Assembly (NCBI RefSeq): GCF_963667685.1
Contig: NZ_OY763931.1
Span: forward strand, 1,458,159 to 1,522,158
Direction: 5' to 3'
Length of the DNA stretch: 64,000 bases
Source: Maridesulfovibrio sp.
GTDB taxonomy: Bacteria; Desulfobacterota; Desulfovibrionia; Desulfovibrionales; Desulfovibrionaceae
Shown: in pieces, positions 18,542 through 26,935 of the stretch
Position numbering within the stretch: position 1 is the first letter of the stretch
How the letters are laid out: every line of letters starts with the position of its first letter
Program-made: the position numbers and the translations under genes
Notes under the pieces: generated by a model
The model's input: the letters and a program-made list of their open reading frames with translations, nothing else
What the model was told of the DNA's origin: nothing
Database searches by the model: none

Positions 18542-18616
18542 TGGAGCGGGAAACGAGATTTGAACTCGCGACTCCAACCTTGGCAAGGTTGTACTCTACC
18601 ACTGAGTTATTCCCGC
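18542..18616 (-). tRNA. tRNA-Gly(GCC), copy 1
   Basis: 75 bases with encoded CCA. The anticodon loop TTGCCAA gives anticodon GCC (codons GGC, GGU). Identical to the four other Gly-GCC copies in this array. Confidence 0.95.
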
Positions 18617-18620
18617 AATT

Positions 18621-18695
<75 letters not shown>

Positions 18696-18709
18696 TTATG
18701 AAAAAGAAT

Positions 18710-18734
18710 GGACCGACCTTTCTTAGGACGGCCC
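18710..18734 (-). repeat. Hairpin in tRNA spacer 2
   Basis: On the transcribed strand GGGCCGTCCT pairs imperfectly with AGGTCGGTCC across a short A-rich loop. Same layout as the hairpins in the neighbouring spacers. Confidence 0.5.
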
Positions 18735-18742
18735 GAAAATTC

Positions 18743-18817
18743 TGGAGCGGGAAACGAGATTTGAACTCGCGACTCCAACCTTGGCAAGGTTGTACTCTAC
18801 CACTGAGTTATTCCCGC
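18743..18817 (-). tRNA. tRNA-Gly(GCC), copy 2
   Basis: 75 bases, encoded CCA, anticodon GCC; sequence identical to copy 1. Confidence 0.95.
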
Positions 18818-18846
18818 TGAAGCGTAGCTGGCTACGGAAAAACATT

Positions 18847-18869
18847 GAACCAATCTTTTAGGACGGTTC
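18847..18869 (-). repeat. Hairpin in tRNA spacer 3
   Basis: GAACCGTCCTAAAAGATTGGTTC on the transcribed strand; outer stem GAACC/GGTTC. Shares the GTCCTAA core with spacers 1 and 2. Confidence 0.45.
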
Positions 18870-18877
18870 GGAAATTT

Positions 18878-18952
18878 TGGAGCGGGAAACGAGATTTGAA
18901 CTCGCGACTCCAACCTTGGCAAGGTTGTACTCTACCACTGAGTTATTCCCGC
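18878..18952 (-). tRNA. tRNA-Gly(GCC), copy 3
   Basis: 75 bases, encoded CCA, anticodon GCC; sequence identical to copy 1. Confidence 0.95.
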
Positions 18953-18983
18953 AGGATATATACCTTCGAAGTGGATCGAAGAA

Positions 18984-19008
18984 CAGGCCGACCGATTTGA
19001 TCGGCCTG
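18984..19008 (-). repeat. Hairpin in tRNA spacer 4
   Basis: CAGGCCGAT / ATCGGTCGGCCTG, a strong GC-rich stem on the transcribed strand between Gly-GCC copies 3 and 4. Confidence 0.5.
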
Positions 19009-19018
19009 ATTATTAACA

Positions 19019-19093
19019 TGGAGCGGGAAACGAGATTTGAACTCGCGACTCCAACCTTGGCAAGGTTGTACTCTACCACTGAGTTATTCCCGC
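19019..19093 (-). tRNA. tRNA-Gly(GCC), copy 4
   Basis: 75 bases, encoded CCA, anticodon GCC; sequence identical to copy 1. Only four bases separate it from tRNA-Cys copy 2. Confidence 0.95.
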
Positions 19094-19097
19094 GAAA

Positions 19098-19172
<75 letters not shown>

Positions 19173-19180
19173 ATTTCTTT

Positions 19181-19255
19181 TGGAGCGGGAAACGAGATTT
19201 GAACTCGCGACTCCAACCTTGGCAAGGTTGTACTCTACCACTGAGTTATTCCCGC
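19181..19255 (-). tRNA. tRNA-Gly(GCC), copy 5 (first transcribed)
   Basis: 75 bases, encoded CCA, anticodon GCC; identical to the other copies. First gene of the array, 19 bases after the -10 element. Confidence 0.95.
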
Positions 19256-19273
19256 TCACGAAAAGCGAAGCAG

Positions 19274-19302
19274 TTTTTAACTTTCTGTCACCAAACTGTC
19301 AA
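19274..19302 (-). promoter_or_regulatory. Promoter of the tRNA array
   Basis: On the minus strand TTGACA (19302-19297), a 17-base spacer, then TAAAAA (19279-19274). The predicted RNA start is about 12 bases before the first tRNA. Confidence 0.65.
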
Positions 19303-19622
19303 CACTTTTTTAAAATTTATTTTTATTTTCATGTTTGCTTTCCTCCCACCATTAAAACCAAAAAATCTAGTTATTCTGGCATCTTTAGGTAAGCAATCGC
19401 AAACACATTCTTTCAAAGAACCGACTCATATGTCGTTGAAAGAGTGTTTAGGGCAGGCCAAAACTTTTGTCAACCGTTTTGATTTTTTATTTTTTTATTT
19501 TTTTTTATCATCTTCTTTACTTCTGTACCCACTTTAGGCTAATACCATTCATCTTAAAATATGCTAGAGTTGGTTAGGAAAACTCGTAACCCACCTCCTA
19601 TACACAAAGAGAGGTTATCAAT
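19303..19622. other. Gene-less AT-rich stretch upstream of dksA
   Basis: Together with the tRNA promoter this makes 367 bases without a gene. It is strongly AT-rich, with a long T tract (about 19486-19507) that could act as an UP-like or bendable region. The dksA leader with AGAGAGG is at the end. A -10-like TATGCT occurs at about 19560 without a clear -35. I see no coding sequence. Confidence 0.5.
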
Positions 19623-19985
19623 ATGGAACAGAAAGATATTGAATACTTCCGCGAAACCCTTAATAAGATGCTTGATGACATTCTTCAGAAGGGGCAGGAA
19701 ACAATCGAAGACATGACTGAATCAGGGGAGACATATGCAGACCCCGCTGACCGCGCAACTGCTGAGTCCGACCGTGCCTTCACTCTCAGACTCAGGGACA
19801 GGGAACGCAAACTAATTAAAAAAATACAGAAGGCCATCCAGCGTATTGATGACGGAGACTTCGGTGTATGTCATGCATGCGGCGAAGATATCTCTGTGCC
19901 AAGACTAAAGGCCCGCCCGGTTACAACTCTCTGTATTTCCTGCAAAAGCAAGCAGGAAGAAGAGGAACAGAACCGCGGCGATTAA
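19623..19985 (+). CDS. dksA: DksA, RNA polymerase-binding transcription factor
   Basis: 120 residues. DksA enters the secondary channel of RNA polymerase and works with ppGpp in the stringent response. The coiled-coil tip motif DPADRA (DxxDxA) is present, and the four-cysteine zinc finger reads 'CHACGEDISVPRL...CISC'. The start ATG 19623 has AGAGAGG eight bases before it. Fifteen bases later comes the NFACT gene on the same strand. Length is a little short of E. coli DksA (151) but has all functional parts. TraR/YocK-type relatives are the alternative. Confidence 0.85.
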   Translation: MEQKDIEYFRETLNKMLDDILQKGQETIEDMTESGETYADPADRATAESDRAFTLRLRDRERKLIKKIQKAIQRIDDGDFGVCHACGEDISVPRLKARPVTTLCISCKSKQEEEEQNRGD

Positions 19986-19999
19986 CCCGGATCAACTAA

Positions 20000-21511
20000 A
20001 TGGATGCACACTTCTTTCGTGCCCTGACCGGAGAACTTGAGGAAAACCTCAAGGGCCGCAGGGTGGAAAAAATATTTGCCCCCGCTGAGGGAGTGTGGAC
20101 TTTCACGCTCCAATCAAAGGGTGGCAAAGAATATCTTCTTTTCAGGCCTGCCAAATCGGTGGGCCTGCTCTTTATTTCAAAGGTAAAACCGATCAATCCT
20201 GCAAGTCCGCCCGCACAAGTCATGTGGCTGCGCAAGCGACTGGCCGGACGCAGGCTGTTCGAATCCCATCACGACTGGATAAACCTACGGGTTGCCTTTA
20301 GCCTTTCTCCTTGGAAACAACGCGATAAATACCGTTATCTATTGCTGGACATGAAAAAGGGAGTTTCCCTGATTCATGACCTGCCCGAAGGATTCCCCGC
20401 GTCTGTAAGCTGGCCTGCATATGATGCAGTTCGCACCGATGAAGACATCTGGAGAGATTTCCCGCAGATCTCCCCGCCCCTGCGCAAAAGGTTGGAATCA
20501 CTATCTGAAGAGGATGGGCGCGCACTGCTGCTTCGTCTGGAAAAAGGCATCAGCAACATGTTCTATATTTCCGAGAAGAAAGGTGAGCTTGCCCCGCCGC
20601 GCGTATGGGCAAATTCCGAAAAAAACGAACAGACATACAATTCAGCCATAGAAGCTGCTTCCGCTTACGGAGAAAAGGTCCTGTTCCCGGTTATGGAACG
20701 TATGGAAAATGCTGAGCAACGCAGCACTCTTAAATCAGGCAGAAAGAAATTTAAAAAGATTTTCCAGCGTATTGAGCAGGAAGAGGATCGCTTACGCAAG
20801 CTGCAATCCCGCAAGATCGAAGCAGAAGCTCTGCAAGCGGAAATGTATCGCCTAAAGGATTTACGCGAACTGGACAAAGTTACGGTCAACCATCCTGAAC
20901 ACGGAGAGATGGAAGTAAAGCTGGACCCGCTACTGACTCCTGCCGAGAATATGGAAAAGATTTTCCGCTTCGCGGCCAAAGCCCAGCGCGGCTTTAAACA
21001 TATGGAGCGGCGCAGACAGGAAGTGGAAGCCGAGCATGAGCAATTCCTAAAAGAAAACCTGATGCCCTCTTCCAGCAAAGACAATAAAAAGAAAAACGTC
21101 GAGATACCTAAAAAGTACAAGAACATCGCAGCGGCCCTGTTTATTTCTTCCGATGGATTCCTCATGATTCGTGGTAAAAACAGCAAGGCCAACCACGAAA
21201 TACTGAGCAAGGTATCTTCAGTCTTCGACTACTGGTTCCACGTTCAGGGGGGACCCGGCTCACATGTTGTGCTCAAACGCGACCATCCCAGTCAGGAAGT
21301 GCCGGAACAGACCCTGCGTGAAGCAGCTGTCCTGGCAGCGCTTAAAAGCTACCGTACCAATGACTCCAAAGCGGACGTCATGTGCGCGCTGGTCAAAGAT
21401 GTGCGCAAGGTAAAAGGCTGGGCACATGGACAGGTTGCCGTAGACAGCGTGCTGCAAAACCTGCACGTCGATATAGATCCGTCACTGGAAGACAAACTGG
21501 CTAAGAAATAA
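20000..21511 (+). CDS. NFACT-family protein (RqcH/Rqc2-like)
   Basis: 503 residues. Order: NFACT-N domain (about 1-200), a coiled-coil middle (about 230-360, 'EEDRLRKLQSRKIEAEALQ'), and NFACT-R (about 380-490) with 'DYWFHVQGGPGSHVVLKRD', the conserved DxW...PGSHVV motif. In other bacteria this family binds split 50S subunits and adds C-terminal alanine tails to stalled chains; older names are fibronectin-binding protein FbpA. No ribosome site is evident, so it may be coupled to dksA 15 bases upstream. Translation ends in a repeat-type 3' element with a strong terminator. Confidence 0.85.
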   Translation: MDAHFFRALTGELEENLKGRRVEKIFAPAEGVWTFTLQSKGGKEYLLFRPAKSVGLLFISKVKPINPASPPAQVMWLRKRLAGRRLFESHHDWINLRVAFSLSPWKQRDKYRYLLLDMKKGVSLIHDLPEGFPASVSWPAYDAVRTDEDIWRDFPQISPPLRKRLESLSEEDGRALLLRLEKGISNMFYISEKKGELAPPRVWANSEKNEQTYNSAIEAASAYGEKVLFPVMERMENAEQRSTLKSGRKKFKKIFQRIEQEEDRLRKLQSRKIEAEALQAEMYRLKDLRELDKVTVNHPEHGEMEVKLDPLLTPAENMEKIFRFAAKAQRGFKHMERRRQEVEAEHEQFLKENLMPSSSKDNKKKNVEIPKKYKNIAAALFISSDGFLMIRGKNSKANHEILSKVSSVFDYWFHVQGGPGSHVVLKRDHPSQEVPEQTLREAAVLAALKSYRTNDSKADVMCALVKDVRKVKGWAHGQVAVDSVLQNLHVDIDPSLEDKLAKK

Positions 21512-21658
21512 TGCCTACCGGCGGTCCCTGCCGGGGCCTTAAACCATTTTGGAAAATGGTTTAAGAATCCCAAAAATTTTTATCGAGGCTTCGCCGCTTC
21601 GCATTAAGAATTATCCAAAAACATGGCCCGCAATATTTATATTGCGGGCCATGTTTTT
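21512..21658 (+). repeat. Intergenic 3' element, copy A
   Basis: Begins right at the stop codon of the NFACT gene. Ordered parts are ATGCCT..CCGGCGG, CCGGGGCC, a TTAA-rich inverted repeat, TTTTTATCG, GCTTCGCCGCTTCGC, CCAAAAAC and a terminator hairpin built on GGCCCGCAAT. The same parts in the same order follow the stop codon at 28042 (copy B, 28044-28212), so this is a dispersed repeat of the genome. Confidence 0.7.
21617..21658 (+). terminator. Bidirectional terminator after the NFACT gene
   Basis: Perfect 18-base arms (AAAAACATGGCCCGCAAT and its complement) around a six-base loop. A and T runs on either side let it serve both this gene and the convergent lysozyme-like gene. Confidence 0.9.
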
Positions 21659-21681
21659 AGATTTGCTTTTAGGCATCAACA

Positions 21682-22659
21682 CTAAGCCGTCCGGGAAATT
21701 CCTTCAAGCATGGCAAGCACTGTATTCTGTTCCTGTTCAAATCTGTTAGCTACGCTTTTTTGAACCCTTTCTGTTGATGATGAAAACTGCCCTTTGCGTT
21801 CTCCGTAAATCTCTTTAACCAGATCAGCGGGGAACCCTTTGCTTTCAGCATTGGCTGCCAGCTTATCGATAGCTTTGGAAATTAAACGTGAAGCTCCTGT
21901 AGGACCATGCTGTACTGATGTTGACCAAAGCACTTCCCGCACCGGAGCAGGCAGGGAATTAACATCTATTCCGGTATTTTCAAGAATCATCTTCGCAGCG
22001 GGATCGTAGTGACTACCCTGAATAAAATCGTGCTGTAATTTTTCAAAACCGCTGGGATCAGCATCTGCAATCAGCTTCCAGAGATCAGGCATTGCGCCAG
22101 ACTTCGAACCGGTATCAGCCGGCCCTGCTCCGAGCAGCTTATCAGCTATTTCAGGGGCCTTGTCCTTAAGGAACTGAATAAATTTATCCATTGTCCCGGT
22201 CTTTGATGCTATTTGATACTTCCCATATGAAGTGCCGCCTACCCGGTCATAACCGATGGCGGCAACTCCCTTGGAACCCGACTCAAATCTTGCGGAAAGA
22301 TCACCGGACACAATCGGCATGTCCATTTTTTTGACAGCAACATCTTGGGTTGCAACCGGGTTGGCCCGATATTGATTAAGATTATGTTTCCGGGCAGAAC
22401 CTTGCAAACCTTTAATGGAGTTCAATGCACTTAATGCTTCCAGCATGAGCAGGTCATTCATAACGCCCATGTCCATATTATTGGACATTTCATCGCTGGA
22501 ACCGTCCGAGAACATCTTGTTTGCCATCATCATTTCCATGTCAAATGCCCCGGCCTGCCCTTTCATGGCGGCAAGGTTGGGTGCCGAATTTCCGGGTTTG
22601 CCGGAAACATTCCCCAGCATTTTCATCATCGCGGCAATATCATTGGTCACATTATTCAT
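21682..22659 (-). CDS. Lysozyme-like (VgrG3 C-terminal type) protein
   Basis: 325 residues without a signal peptide. Residues 1-115 are Met/Asn-rich with no known domain ('FDMEMMMANKMFSDGSSDEM'). From about 118, 'DLSARFESGSKGVAAIGYDR' and 'GGTSYGKYQIASKTGTMDKF' match the peptidoglycan-hydrolase domain found at the C-terminus of VgrG3-type effectors and in phage endolysins; the Glu in 'RFESG' is the likely catalytic residue. AGAGGGAAG precedes the ATG. Lacking VgrG core, T6SS or phage neighbours, it may be an export-linked or flagellar muramidase. Role uncertain. Confidence 0.65.
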   Translation of the reverse strand: MNNVTNDIAAMMKMLGNVSGKPGNSAPNLAAMKGQAGAFDMEMMMANKMFSDGSSDEMSNNMDMGVMNDLLMLEALSALNSIKGLQGSARKHNLNQYRANPVATQDVAVKKMDMPIVSGDLSARFESGSKGVAAIGYDRVGGTSYGKYQIASKTGTMDKFIQFLKDKAPEIADKLLGAGPADTGSKSGAMPDLWKLIADADPSGFEKLQHDFIQGSHYDPAAKMILENTGIDVNSLPAPVREVLWSTSVQHGPTGASRLISKAIDKLAANAESKGFPADLVKEIYGERKGQFSSSTERVQKSVANRFEQEQNTVLAMLEGISRTA

Positions 22660-22741
22660 GGCTTCCCTCTGTCAAAATAATAACTGTTCCCCATGATGTT
22701 TGCACCTAGTGTACCAACCTCTTTCCCTGAAACTGGCGCAA

Positions 22742-22780
22742 AGAAAAAGGGCTCTCCCTACGATTCTAGGAAGAGCCCTT
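22742..22780 (-). terminator. Terminator after the zinc-knuckle protein gene
   Basis: Nine-base arms AAGGGCTCT / AGAGCCCTT, with further inner pairing, followed by a T-rich tract on the minus strand. It lies between the 878-residue gene and the lysozyme-like gene. Confidence 0.8.
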
Positions 22781-22808
22781 AATTGTTAGAAAAACAAGCT
22801 CAGCAATC

Positions 22809-25445
22809 TTAATCGTCCTTACCATCGTTAATGAGAAAAAGTTCTCTTTTTTTCTTTTCAAAAACAACTGCGGCCCTGAATGCGGAAACGGCGAGGGCTA
22901 AAATACTCAGGATAAGGATCAAACCTTTCTGGAATTCCCACTTCTGCCGAATAATCATGTCGACAACAAAATTCGGAGGGAAATTGTTCGAATAGTAAAT
23001 CAGCATAGGGATGCAGAGCAGGGCCAACCCAAGGAAAATAACCTCCAGCCAGATAAAACTCCTGCCCAGCAGCATGATAAATAATGTTGAATCTCGAATA
23101 ACACGGAGAGTAACCAACCGCTTTCTGAGCTTCTTCAGTCGTTGATCAATACGATCCAGATAGCGTTGTGTCTTGCGGAAAGTCTCCGCAACATTAAGCT
23201 GTTGGGTTTTAATCCAATATATTTTGTCGGCGCAATAGTTGAAATCACCGTTAAATTCAGTCAGCAGCTTTGGAAAAGGAAACCATGAAGCCTCACGCTG
23301 AACATCAAGCAACTCTTCACGATTGATTTCCAGCTTTTTGTTGATCACCTTGATTTCGTATTCGACACGTTTTTCAATTTCTTCCGTAAGTCTGGCAATA
23401 CCGGCTGTGAGCTGACGAAAGGCAACGTAGTTTTTGATCTTTGTCAGTTTGTTCATGCGATCCATAAACCGGGAAGCTTCATCAGCGAATTCGTGACCTT
23501 CTTCAAACCACTGCGCAATATCGGCAGAAAGCGTATCCATGCCTGCGGCAACTTCTTTGGCCTCGGCCTCTGCAATATCCCAGAGTTTTCCCATTTCCTG
23601 AAGCACTGTCAGGCGCCCGCGATCCAACTCAGGGTCGATCGCTAGTCGGTTAAAATAGTGGGGATCTTTCTCGACAATCTCCTGAAAAGAAGAAATAGCC
23701 TGTTCTGCGAATCCCATCTTTACCATACAAACCGCCCGGCGGTACTGCGGCTCCAGCCACTCAGGACATCTTCCCTGCGCCCTTCTATAAATATCGCTGG
23801 CCTCTCCGAATCCACCAAGAATTTCCTTCATCCGTCCCTGCAGATATATAAAATACCCCTGTTGCAAAGGCGAATAGCAAAGCCTTTCAGCCTCCTGCCA
23901 ATAAAAATAAGCCTGCTCCTGATTCCCCATTTCAAGCTCATAAAAAGCCATAAGGGACCGGGGCTGATAACTGCGGCTAAAACGGATCATGGCATTTTTA
24001 ATCAGGGTTTCGGCTTCATTGCGAGAGTTATTCCGTAAAGCCTCCATAGCTGACCAGATAAGTTCACCTTCTTCAGGACCCTGATCGTTTATCCCGCGCG
24101 GCCAATCCTTTCCTCTGCTGCGCCAGACCATATACAGAGTGCGTAACTGTGAAATTGAATTTATGGAAAATAAAGCGCGGGTGACAACCCCTTCATAACC
24201 TTTACCCTCGTGCAGAAGTTTGGAAAATTCTTCGACAACATCCTCTTTCCCCTGCATCTGCATATCGATATTTTGAAATCCCTCGGTAAATTTATCGCTG
24301 TCAATTGCAGCCAGCTGTTTCCAGACAACAGGGTCCAGACCATTTAGACTGCGGCTCGGGCATTTCTCAGGAGGATGGTTCTTCATCCCGCAATAAAAGC
24401 AATCTTCGTATTCCCCAACTGAAACACGGCGGGAAATCGTGATAGCCATAGCGGAAGAAACAGAGTCATTCACGCCGTGCAGCAGACTTACATGGCACCA
24501 TCCGTCGACGGTTTCCTGCTCACTGCCGAACCGGACCTCGTTAACAGCAAAGTCCTTGCCCAGCAGAAATGCATCACGGTAACGCAGGTGCGGACAATCC
24601 GGAGTCAATTTATCCCAGTCAAGATTTACCTTCCGGATGACTTCATCGTTAAAGCTCATGTTCATCTGCGGCACAAGTGCCATAACAGACGGCCAGTAGG
24701 AGATATTTTCACCTTCTTCGCTGCTTCTGACCCGGTTGATGAGCATGAGCAGCTCACGCAGGAACGTTCTGAGCAAGGAAAAAGAAGTAATAGGCAGGAT
24801 AACCTTTACTTCCGATGTAATGTACTGGATGCCCAGCTTCTGGAGCATAACCTGTACTTCAGAGAAAAATGACCGCCACCCTTTAATGAATTCCTTATCC
24901 GAAGGATTACCAACCGGAATCATTATAAAATACCAGCTTTGTAACGAATCATAACCAAGGCCCTGATCAGCAACCAGCGAAAGCCAGCCTGACTTTGAAA
25001 TACCTGTCGGCGTCCTTACATCCTCAAGATTAAGTCCGACAATGGTCTTAACTGAATCAGCAAGTTTAGGATGGACAATCAATTCAAATTCAGTGGGTAA
25101 GGATGTTTCCTGGTTGGTAAACTCATCATCTACCTTCAAGGAAAGGTTAAGGTTGTAATCAACCAGAAGCGTAGCCGGCATAACCTGTATAAAAACCGGC
25201 ATGGGATTTAAACGGGCCCAGATTTCAAGACGTGCAACAACCCGGAAGACATCGTCACTGAAGAAAAACCAATATGACTGGTTAGACTGCTCAGCCATGG
25301 GCATGCCGCCAAAATCGCGCATGCTCCGCACAATGGAGTCTTCCAGAGAGTCGCCCCAGACCATCCAGACCCCAAAACCTCGGTTTACCATGCGGGAATG
25401 GCTGACAACTGGAAACTTTTCAAATAAGCTTGCAACCGAATACAA
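22809..25445 (-). CDS. Large membrane protein with CCHC zinc knuckle and TPR-like region
   Basis: 878 residues of unknown function. Residues 1-340 look globular, with many beta-type segments. Residues 349-362 form a perfect CX2CX4HX4C zinc knuckle (CFYCGMKNHPPEKC), followed by a TPR-like helical region (about 430-640, e.g. 'PRSLMAFYELEMGNQEQAYF'), coiled coil (about 660-790), and two membrane helices near the C-terminus (about 795-825 and 840-865), then a basic tail. The start is TTG 25445, since AAGGAG lies eight bases upstream. Divergent from the MoaE-like gene, only 29 bases away. No family name is offered. Confidence 0.75.
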   Translation of the reverse strand: MYSVASLFEKFPVVSHSRMVNRGFGVWMVWGDSLEDSIVRSMRDFGGMPMAEQSNQSYWFFFSDDVFRVVARLEIWARLNPMPVFIQVMPATLLVDYNLNLSLKVDDEFTNQETSLPTEFELIVHPKLADSVKTIVGLNLEDVRTPTGISKSGWLSLVADQGLGYDSLQSWYFIMIPVGNPSDKEFIKGWRSFFSEVQVMLQKLGIQYITSEVKVILPITSFSLLRTFLRELLMLINRVRSSEEGENISYWPSVMALVPQMNMSFNDEVIRKVNLDWDKLTPDCPHLRYRDAFLLGKDFAVNEVRFGSEQETVDGWCHVSLLHGVNDSVSSAMAITISRRVSVGEYEDCFYCGMKNHPPEKCPSRSLNGLDPVVWKQLAAIDSDKFTEGFQNIDMQMQGKEDVVEEFSKLLHEGKGYEGVVTRALFSINSISQLRTLYMVWRSRGKDWPRGINDQGPEEGELIWSAMEALRNNSRNEAETLIKNAMIRFSRSYQPRSLMAFYELEMGNQEQAYFYWQEAERLCYSPLQQGYFIYLQGRMKEILGGFGEASDIYRRAQGRCPEWLEPQYRRAVCMVKMGFAEQAISSFQEIVEKDPHYFNRLAIDPELDRGRLTVLQEMGKLWDIAEAEAKEVAAGMDTLSADIAQWFEEGHEFADEASRFMDRMNKLTKIKNYVAFRQLTAGIARLTEEIEKRVEYEIKVINKKLEINREELLDVQREASWFPFPKLLTEFNGDFNYCADKIYWIKTQQLNVAETFRKTQRYLDRIDQRLKKLRKRLVTLRVIRDSTLFIMLLGRSFIWLEVIFLGLALLCIPMLIYYSNNFPPNFVVDMIIRQKWEFQKGLILILSILALAVSAFRAAVVFEKKKRELFLINDGKDD

Positions 25446-25474
25446 AACAACAACTCCTTACCTGCGGAGGAATT

Positions 25475-25837
25475 ATGGACATTTCAAAAAAAATTGCTGA
25501 ACTCAAACAGGACCCGGACTTTGCCGACAACGTGGGCATGATTCTGGTCCACAACGGCATTGTTCGCGGCTGGTCCCGGGGAACACATGAAAAAGTCACC
25601 GGAATTGAGATCAAAGCCGACCACGAAAAAATCGAACAAATCCGTCAGGAACATGAAAAGTTCCCCGGAATCTATAAAATCGTCACCCATGCAAACGAAG
25701 GTGTCTTTAAACCGGGCGATGACGTACTATTTCTCATCGTAGCCGGAGACATCCGCGAAAACGTAAAGGCTTGTCTTGCCAGCCTCCTGGACAGGGTTAA
25801 AGCAGAAGCCTTCAGCAAAAAAGAGATCATGGCCTGA
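25475..25837 (+). CDS. MoaE-like protein (divergent molybdopterin synthase large subunit)
   Basis: 120 residues. The C-terminus 'LLDRVKAEAFSKKEIM' aligns with the MoaE ending 'LK..VPIWKKE', keeping the catalytic-type lysines. The N-terminal half ('GMILVHNGIVRGWSRG') fits the MoaE beta sheet, but the usual His-Arg of the 'PHR' motif is replaced by 'GDIR'. MoaE makes molybdopterin from cPMP with sulfur from MoaD; here the changes leave activity open. The start is ATG 25475 with GGAGG five bases upstream; the frame continues to 25430 without a ribosome site. No MoaD neighbour. Confidence 0.6.
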   Translation: MDISKKIAELKQDPDFADNVGMILVHNGIVRGWSRGTHEKVTGIEIKADHEKIEQIRQEHEKFPGIYKIVTHANEGVFKPGDDVLFLIVAGDIRENVKACLASLLDRVKAEAFSKKEIMA

Positions 25838-25883
25838 TAAAGCCCACTTCTACGGCCGGGAACCTCAGGCTTTCCGGCCACTT

Positions 25884-26762
25884 TTAATTTTTAATAATTG
25901 CATCAGCCGGAACGGGTTCTCCGTCCCAAATAGCACGGATCAGCCGTTCAACTTTCTCCGCCTGATCATCACGTCCTCTCTTCCTGCATCCGCCAATATA
26001 AAATCCGGCCTTACGCTGCAACTCGTCAAGAGCCTGAACACGCTCTTCACTTGAAAGGATTTCAGCATTCAACAACTTAACTATAGCGTAGATTCTGTAT
26101 AAATCCAAACACCCTACGCTATTCGAAAGTTGATCAGGACGGCCACCGTATTTAACGGTCAACCGCTCCCGCAAAAGACCGACCGGATATTTTACTCCGG
26201 CGCGAAGCCACAGATCATAATCCTCACAAGCTGGCAGCTTTTCATCAAATGGACCAATCTCATCCCAGAATTTACGGCTGAATATAACGCAGGATGGACT
26301 GATCATACACATTGCAAGTGAACGTTCAAAGAACATTCCTTCAGGTTTTTCGTGCTTTTTACACTGGTTGACTCGTTTACCTTTACGAACCCATATTTCA
26401 TCAGTCTGGCTGATTTCAAAACCGCCTTCTTCCATAAACTGAATCTGCTTGAGCAGTTTTTCAGGAACCCACTCATCATCTGAATCAAGCAGGGCAATAA
26501 ACTGACCGCGCGATTCATCTATCCCGAAATTACGCGCAGCAGAAACTCCGGAATTTTCCTGCCAAAGTGGCTTAATCCTGGAATCATCGTACTTGGCAAG
26601 TTTTTCAACCGTACCATCCGTTGAACCGTCATCAATAACCAGACACTCGAAATCTACAAATGTCTGGCCCAGAACGGAATCCACAGCCCGGCAGATCAGC
26701 TCTGCCCTGTTGTAAGTAGGTATAATTACGGACACTTTAGGTCCACAGTTAGAAATATCCAA
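25884..26762 (-). CDS. Family 2 glycosyltransferase
   Basis: 292 residues, GT-A fold. 'VSVIIPTYNRAELICRAVDS' is the family 2 nucleotide-binding start, 'LVIDDGSTDGT' follows, and the metal-binding DxD is 'LLDSDDEWVP'. No membrane helix, so a cytoplasmic enzyme that adds a sugar to a lipid- or protein-linked acceptor. The start is TTG 26762 with AGGTGA before it. It faces the MoaE-like gene and is divergent from the family 4 glycosyltransferase at 26936. Confidence 0.88.
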   Translation of the reverse strand: MDISNCGPKVSVIIPTYNRAELICRAVDSVLGQTFVDFECLVIDDGSTDGTVEKLAKYDDSRIKPLWQENSGVSAARNFGIDESRGQFIALLDSDDEWVPEKLLKQIQFMEEGGFEISQTDEIWVRKGKRVNQCKKHEKPEGMFFERSLAMCMISPSCVIFSRKFWDEIGPFDEKLPACEDYDLWLRAGVKYPVGLLRERLTVKYGGRPDQLSNSVGCLDLYRIYAIVKLLNAEILSSEERVQALDELQRKAGFYIGGCRKRGRDDQAEKVERLIRAIWDGEPVPADAIIKN

Positions 26763-26935
26763 TTAATCACCTGTATTATTACAATAAAAAATAATGTCCA
26801 TACCAAATGTTATTTGATCATGTTAATAAAAAAACATACGCTATGTATAGCTGCCCATGGTTGTTTTTTACGCTGATACGAACTGTTATCGGCCATTCCA
26901 ACTGACCCATTAGTTAACGGATTCCATTTACCTAC

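Noticed and set aside
20665..21210. 181-codon frame antisense to the NFACT gene
   Set aside because: Ser/Arg-rich shadow of a Lys/Glu-rich coiled coil; not a gene.
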